The notes under the pieces are model-generated. The model had not been told where the DNA came from and did not search any database. It worked only from the letters and a program-made list of their open reading frames with translations. Source: Aquabacterium soli (GTDB lineage: Bacteria > Pseudomonadota > Gammaproteobacteria > Burkholderiales > Burkholderiaceae_C). From it: 64,000 nucleotides of DNA. Of this stretch, positions 60,452 through 64,000 are shown piece after piece; within the stretch, counting starts at the first letter, position 1; each line of letters starts with the position of its first letter. The stretch covers positions 135,731 to 199,730 of the forward strand of contig NZ_RSED01000009.1 of NCBI RefSeq assembly GCF_003933735.1, read 5' to 3'. Position numbers and translations under genes: made by a program.

Positions 60452-61958
60452 AGCCGAGCTCCTTCAGGTAGCCCGTCATCTTCTCCTCCAACACAGCCAA
60501 CTCGGCCTTGAGCTTCAGGCGCTCTTCCCGTACTGCCTTCAGGTCGATTGCTTCGGCCACTTCGAAGGTGTCCACGTAGCGAGGGATATTCAAGTTGAAG
60601 TCGTTCTCAGCCAGTTCAGCAGGGCTTGCCAGGTAGGCGTACTTGTCGATCGTTTGACGTTCGCGCACGGCCTGTTCAATGCGATCTAGATCTTGAGGGC
60701 GCAGGATGTTCTGGTTCTTGCCGTCCTGGTAGCCACGGCTGGCGTCAATGAACAGCACCTTATCGTCTGCTTTGCGCTTACGAAGCACCAAGACAGCGGC
60801 AGGGATGCCTGTCCCGTAGAACAGTTTTTCGGGCAGGCCGATCACCACATCCAGCAGGTTCTCTTCAATCAGCTTTTGTCGGATCTTGCCCTCGGCAGCA
60901 CCTCGGAACAGCACGCCGTGCGGCACCACCACCGCCATACGGCCGGTACCCGGCTTCATGGTTTCGACCATGTGCGAGATGAAGGCATAGTCTCCCTTGG
61001 TGCGCGGTGGAACGCCTCGGCGGAAGCGGCCAAAGCGATCCGCATCTGCACCCTCATGCCCCCACTTTTCCAGGCTAAATGGGGGGTTGGCCACCACGAT
61101 GTCAAAGTGCTTGAGCGTGTTGTTGCTGTCCAGCAGTTTGGGGTTGCGCAGAGTGTCGCCCCACTCCACACGGTGGTTGTCTTCGCCATGGAGGAACATG
61201 TTCATCTTGGCCAGGGCCCAGGTACTGCCAATGGCCTCCTGCCCAAACAAGGCATATTTGCGGCTGCCAGTGCGCTCTCTGACCAACCGCCCACACTTCA
61301 TCAGCAATGAGCCTGAGCCACACGTTGGGTCGCAGATCTCGTCTCCCTCTTGCGGATCCATCAAGCGGGCCATGAGGGTGGACACCTCAGGAGGCGTGTA
61401 GAACTCGCCAGCCTTCTTACCGCTGGTAGACGCGAAGTTCTTGATCAGGAACTCGTAGGCGTTGCCGATCACGTCCAGTGTGCCCACCCGGCGCGGGCCC
61501 AGATTCAACTCATCTTTGGCAAAGTCTTCGATCAGGTGGCGCAGGATGTCGTTCTTCTGCTGCTCGTCGCCCAACTTGTTGGAGTTGAACGTGATGTCCT
61601 GGAACACGTCTCGCAGCTTGCCGATGTTGGCGTCTTCAATCGCGTGCAGCGCGGTGTCAATGCGCTCGCCGTTGCCTGGTTCAAAGCGCTTGGTGTACAG
61701 CGAATAGAAGTTGGCACGTGGGGGCAGTACGAAGCGCTCGTTCTTGAGCATCTCGGTGATCAGCTCGCCGTGGTCACCAAACTGCTTCTTGTAGTCGTCG
61801 TAATGGTCCTGCCAGACATCAGACATGTACTTCAGGAAAAGCATGGTGAGGACATAGTCCTTGTAGATGCTTGGGTCCACGGTTCCGCGAAAGGTATCGC
61901 AGGCGTTCCAGACAGCTGCGTTGATGTCGTCCTGGCTGACGGTGGTTGCTTCGGTCAT
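60444..61958 (-). CDS. hsdM: Type I restriction DNA methyltransferase subunit
   Basis: A 504-residue M subunit. The N-terminal helical domain (VWNACDTFRGTVDPSIYKDY) is followed by the methylase domain with motif I DPTCGSGSLLMKCG near residue 207 and motif IV NPPFSLEKWG near 290, the N6-adenine NPPF form. YTPPEVSTLMARLM precedes motif I. It transfers a methyl group from SAM to adenine in the site chosen by the S subunit. The start is 9 bases after the half-size S gene stop. Confidence 0.94.
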   Translation of the reverse strand: MTEATTVSQDDINAAVWNACDTFRGTVDPSIYKDYVLTMLFLKYMSDVWQDHYDDYKKQFGDHGELITEMLKNERFVLPPRANFYSLYTKRFEPGNGERIDTALHAIEDANIGKLRDVFQDITFNSNKLGDEQQKNDILRHLIEDFAKDELNLGPRRVGTLDVIGNAYEFLIKNFASTSGKKAGEFYTPPEVSTLMARLMDPQEGDEICDPTCGSGSLLMKCGRLVRERTGSRKYALFGQEAIGSTWALAKMNMFLHGEDNHRVEWGDTLRNPKLLDSNNTLKHFDIVVANPPFSLEKWGHEGADADRFGRFRRGVPPRTKGDYAFISHMVETMKPGTGRMAVVVPHGVLFRGAAEGKIRQKLIEENLLDVVIGLPEKLFYGTGIPAAVLVLRKRKADDKVLFIDASRGYQDGKNQNILRPQDLDRIEQAVRERQTIDKYAYLASPAELAENDFNLNIPRYVDTFEVAEAIDLKAVREERLKLKAELAVLEEKMTGYLKELGYE

Positions 61959-61967
61959 GTGATGGGC

Positions 61968-62576
61968 TCAAGAAAAATTCAGGGGGTGACCGCTGGCCAA
62001 TGCATTGGCCAGCGCATCAAGTTCTTGTTCGCGATTGCGGATCAGGGCTGTGAGGAGGGTCTTCTCACTCAAGGCCATGTCTGCGAGGTCCACCAAGAGC
62101 CGCTGAGTCTTCATCGGCGGAATGGTGATCTCCAACGCCTCCAAAGCGGGCTTGGCGACGCTGAGTTGGTGTGAGCCGGATGCTGCTTGCTGCAACTGCC
62201 GTTGAACGGGCTGCTGGCCGATCTGCCAGGCCAGAAAGGCAGGCAACACAACGCCGGGGTCGCGAACGGTCAGGTGAAACAGGTGGGCGCCACAGACTGC
62301 AAAAGGCGGTGGCAGGTCTACATAAGCCGCGTGGTATCGGCTGCCACGTGAGATGAAAAGCAGATCACCCTGCTTCAGCCAGTCAGGGTCTTTGCGCCCG
62401 ATCAGCTCCGTACAAACCGTAGACGACCAATCGATCTGGCCGGTAGGGAGGATGTCTTTCATCTGCACGACGGCCACAGAGCCATTTGCGAACACCTCGA
62501 CTGCACCACGGAAGGGGTGACCAGCGCGGATGTAGGCCACGTCTTTCAGAGGGGTTGTCTGTGCAGCATCGTTCAT
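61968..62576 (-). CDS. Half-size type I specificity subunit (single target domain)
   Basis: A 202-residue protein with only one target-recognition domain and one spacer. PLKDVAYIRAGHPFRGAVE starts the target domain, and the spacer has LEALEITIPPMKTQRLLVDLADMALSE. Half S subunits can dimerise to give a symmetric site or replace half of a full S protein. It opens the operon, ahead of hsdM, while the full-length hsdS lies further down. Its ATG sits almost at the predicted +1 and has no ribosome site, so leaderless translation is likely. Confidence 0.82.
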   Translation of the reverse strand: MNDAAQTTPLKDVAYIRAGHPFRGAVEVFANGSVAVVQMKDILPTGQIDWSSTVCTELIGRKDPDWLKQGDLLFISRGSRYHAAYVDLPPPFAVCGAHLFHLTVRDPGVVLPAFLAWQIGQQPVQRQLQQAASGSHQLSVAKPALEALEITIPPMKTQRLLVDLADMALSEKTLLTALIRNREQELDALANALASGHPLNFS

Positions 62577-62583
62577 GTTGCAA

Positions 62584-62612
62584 ATTTTACCGCACTTGTG
62601 CTACGATGCCAA
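62584..62612 (-). promoter_or_regulatory. Promoter of the type I restriction operon
   Basis: On the minus strand TTGGCA (62612-62607) and TAAAAT (62589-62584) are separated by exactly 17 bases, a strong sigma-70 promoter. The expected +1 is at 62577-62578, one or two bases before the start codon at 62576. Confidence 0.65.
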
Positions 62613-62626
62613 TATCATGTTTTATT

Positions 62627-62645
62627 GCAGCATCTCTAATGCTGC
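62627..62645. repeat. Inverted repeat between the restriction and toxin operons
   Basis: GCAGCAT-CTCTA-ATGCTGC is a perfect seven-base inverted repeat flanked on both sides by TTTTATTG or TTTATTG. It lies upstream of the restriction operon -35 and about 65 bases before the higBA -35. It could be an operator for a dimeric regulator or a small hairpin separating the two divergent units. Confidence 0.5.
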
Positions 62646-62709
62646 GTTTTATTGAGCGCTAAGAACGGAGGGGCGAAAACGGAGGTAGAATGAAATTAAT
62701 GAGGGACAT

Positions 62710-62739
62710 TTGACAAATCCCAATTTGGGAATGTACACT
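62710..62739 (+). promoter_or_regulatory. higBA promoter with embedded operator palindrome
   Basis: TTGACA (62710-62715) and TACACT (62734-62739) stand 18 bases apart. Between them TCCCAA-T-TTGGGA (62718-62730) is a perfect 13-base palindrome filling the spacer. Binding there by the HTH antitoxin would block polymerase, the usual autoregulation of toxin-antitoxin operons. Transcription would start near 62746, giving a short leader. Confidence 0.7.
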
Positions 62740-62771
62740 TGCGATCAAGTGGGAAAGCCAATGCGGCACCT

Positions 62772-63062
62772 ATGCAGCTAGTCAACCTGGAAGTTCTTGA
62801 AGCGCTGAGGCAAGCTCATGCAGATGCGTGCGGGGCACTGGATGCTTGGCGCTCAGAAGTCGAGAAGGCGCATTGGGCTGGCCCACAGGACGTCAAGGAT
62901 CGGTTCTCAACGGCCAGCTTCTTGGGCGACAACAGGATCATTTTCAACATCAAGGGCAATTCATACCGGCTTGTCGTGAAGGTTCGCTTTCGCAACGGTA
63001 TTGTCTTGATCGAATGGGGCGGCACGCATGCTGAGTACGACAAGAAGAACTTCAGCAAGTAG
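62772..63062 (+). CDS. higB: HigB-type toxin (mRNA interferase)
   Basis: A 96-residue protein of the RelE/HigB toxin fold. It shows the HigB pattern STASFLGDNRIIFNIKGNSY, then RLVVKVRFRNGIVLIEW and GTHAEYDK near the C terminus, with the basic and aromatic residues expected for ribosome-dependent mRNA cleavage. The ATG at 62772 matches the family start; a TTG 11 codons upstream is less likely. The partner gene with HTH follows after 33 bases, so toxin-first order is kept as in HigBA. Confidence 0.86.
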   Translation: MQLVNLEVLEALRQAHADACGALDAWRSEVEKAHWAGPQDVKDRFSTASFLGDNRIIFNIKGNSYRLVVKVRFRNGIVLIEWGGTHAEYDKKNFSK

Positions 63063-63095
63063 CCCACCCATGAGCTTTAGGACCAGGAGATCAAC

Positions 63096-64000
63096 ATGAA
63101 CACGCAGATTCGAGTACTGAAAACGGAAAGCGACTACGCCGCTGCCGTGGCTCGCCTGTCTGCGCTGATGGACAAGGATCCTGCCCTTGGTTCCGCTGAA
63201 GATGCTGAGTTGGAATTGCTTGCGCTGGTCATCCAGTCGTACGAGCAGAGCCGTTTCCCGCCATCGCCCCCCGATCCCATTGAGGCCATCCTGTTTCGCA
63301 TGGATCAGCAGCGCATGGCACAAAAGGATCTGGTGCCTTACATCGGCTCGCTTTCCAAGGTGTCTGAGGTGCTCGGGCGGAAGCGCCCTCTGAGCCTATC
63401 AATGATCCGCAGGTTGCACGCTGGCCTGGGCATCCCGGCTGAGGTGCTGATTGGTGAGGCCTACGACCTTTCAGTTGCACCCAACGTCGACTACGCCAAG
63501 TTCCCCCTCGCAGAAATGCAAGAGCGTGGTCTGTTCGGAGAAGCAAAACGCAGTGCCCAGAACCTGAAAGAGTACGCCGAGGAATTGGTGACTGGCTTTT
63601 TCAGAGGCATGTCTGGCCTGGGAGGCCAACCCATCATGCTGCGCGCCACGCTGCATCAGAGCGGTGCGCGCACGATGGATGAAAACGCTCTCATGGTCTG
63701 GCAAGCCTGTGCTCTGCGCAAGGCTCGTGCCCGTGCGCTCAAGGGCAAGTATCAGGACGGGACGATCACGCCTCAGTGGCTGCGAGATCTTGTTCGCCTG
63801 TCGTCCTTCGAGTCAGGCCCCGTGCTGGCCCAGGAATACCTCTCCAACTACGGCATTGCCCTTGTTTTCGAGCCGCACTTTGACAAGACTTACCTTGACG
63901 GTGCGGCCATGCTGGACGGAGAGATGCGTATCGTGGCACTCACCCTGCGCCATGACCGCGTAGACAACTTTTGGTTCGCGCTGCTGCACGAGTTGATTCA
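63096..64000 (+). CDS. higA: HigA-type antitoxin with ImmA/IrrE peptidase domain (partial)
   Basis: The frame starts at ATG 63096 (GGAG at 63086-63089) and is still open at the window edge after 301 codons. Residues 1-60 have the HigA helical lead, and 65-125 the XRE-type HTH (DLVPYIGSLSKVSEVL, RPLSLSMIRRLHAGLGIP). From about residue 190 there is an ImmA/IrrE-like domain ending at the edge in LLHELIH, the zinc HExxH motif. A normal HigA of this class is about 130 residues, so this is a fused protein that may be able to cleave a regulator or itself. The C terminus is missing. Confidence 0.83.
   Translation, partial: MNTQIRVLKTESDYAAAVARLSALMDKDPALGSAEDAELELLALVIQSYEQSRFPPSPPDPIEAILFRMDQQRMAQKDLVPYIGSLSKVSEVLGRKRPLSLSMIRRLHAGLGIPAEVLIGEAYDLSVAPNVDYAKFPLAEMQERGLFGEAKRSAQNLKEYAEELVTGFFRGMSGLGGQPIMLRATLHQSGARTMDENALMVWQACALRKARARALKGKYQDGTITPQWLRDLVRLSSFESGPVLAQEYLSNYGIALVFEPHFDKTYLDGAAMLDGEMRIVALTLRHDRVDNFWFALLHELI

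Larger units (their letters stand above)
46771..64000. mobile_element. Genomic island inserted at the trpG 5' end (right end outside window)
   Basis: From the break in trpG onward the base composition drops and the gene content is accessory: P4-type integrase at the edge, second tyrosine recombinase, RelA/SpoT-NdpA-like pair, ParM-like actin, type I restriction-modification operon and HigBA. The left boundary is set by the loss of TrpG similarity at about 46,771. The att core repeat cannot be confirmed because the right junction is not in the window. Presence of two recombinases suggests a composite of at least two insertions. Confidence 0.7.

Noticed and set aside
1-64000. CRISPR arrays, tRNA or rRNA genes
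   Set aside because: No regularly spaced repeats and no tRNA cloverleaf or rRNA segments were recognised; small RNAs cannot be excluded by eye.

Overview
The window looks like a piece of a high-GC betaproteobacterial chromosome, probably order Burkholderiales. This is inferred from codon use, the liv-type transporter with a GntR/FCD regulator, the PHB-depolymerase family esterase, the PEP-CTERM and rhombosortase proteins, and a gph/trpE neighbourhood. No rRNA or tRNA is present to fix the genus.

Positions 1-46,750 are core-like, dense, GC-rich DNA. In order they hold: a Tat-signal small subunit with a GMC-type flavin oxidoreductase; an antiporter/LuxR-type response regulator/hybrid kinase operon; an MFS exporter; a GntR regulator divergent from a branched-chain amino-acid-type ABC transporter in which permease LivM and both ATPases are one 865-residue polypeptide; an NAD-salvage operon (nicotinamidase-like, pncB) that also carries a DUF454 protein and a rhombosortase; small metabolic genes (LprI-like, cupin, HAD, ribbon-helix-helix regulator, PHB-depolymerase family esterase); a kinase-like receiver protein; a 2890-residue cyclic beta-glucan synthase operon with a trypsin-like protease; a PEP-CTERM protein; a degenerate aldehyde dehydrogenase half; two tandem Crp/Fnr regulators; a diguanylate cyclase; a CheB-CheR-PAS protein; gph; trpE; a GGDEF-EAL protein; and an acyltransferase.

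At about 46,557 lies a 17-residue Trp leader peptide with tandem Trp codons. About 140 bases after its stop codon comes a ribosome site and the first six codons of a TrpG-like protein. The similarity then ends and, about 280 bases on, a P4-type integrase begins. From here to the right edge the DNA is accessory and visibly less GC-rich. It contains two tyrosine recombinases, a two-gene cassette of a small RelA/SpoT-type synthetase and an NdpA-like protein, a ParM/StbA-like actin with a small overlapping partner, a six-gene type I restriction-modification operon (two S subunits of different size, M, RhuM-like protein, R, zinc peptidase), and a HigB toxin with a HigA-type antitoxin carrying an ImmA/IrrE peptidase domain that runs off the window. 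I read this as a composite defence and mobility island inserted at the 5' end of trpG; its right end is not seen.

Several regulatory arrangements can be read directly. Palindromes flank the GntR/ABC intergenic region. A family of TGTGC-N6-GCAC sites surrounds the two Crp/Fnr genes. A palindrome sits inside the higBA promoter. The restriction operon promoter places the start codon almost at the predicted +1.
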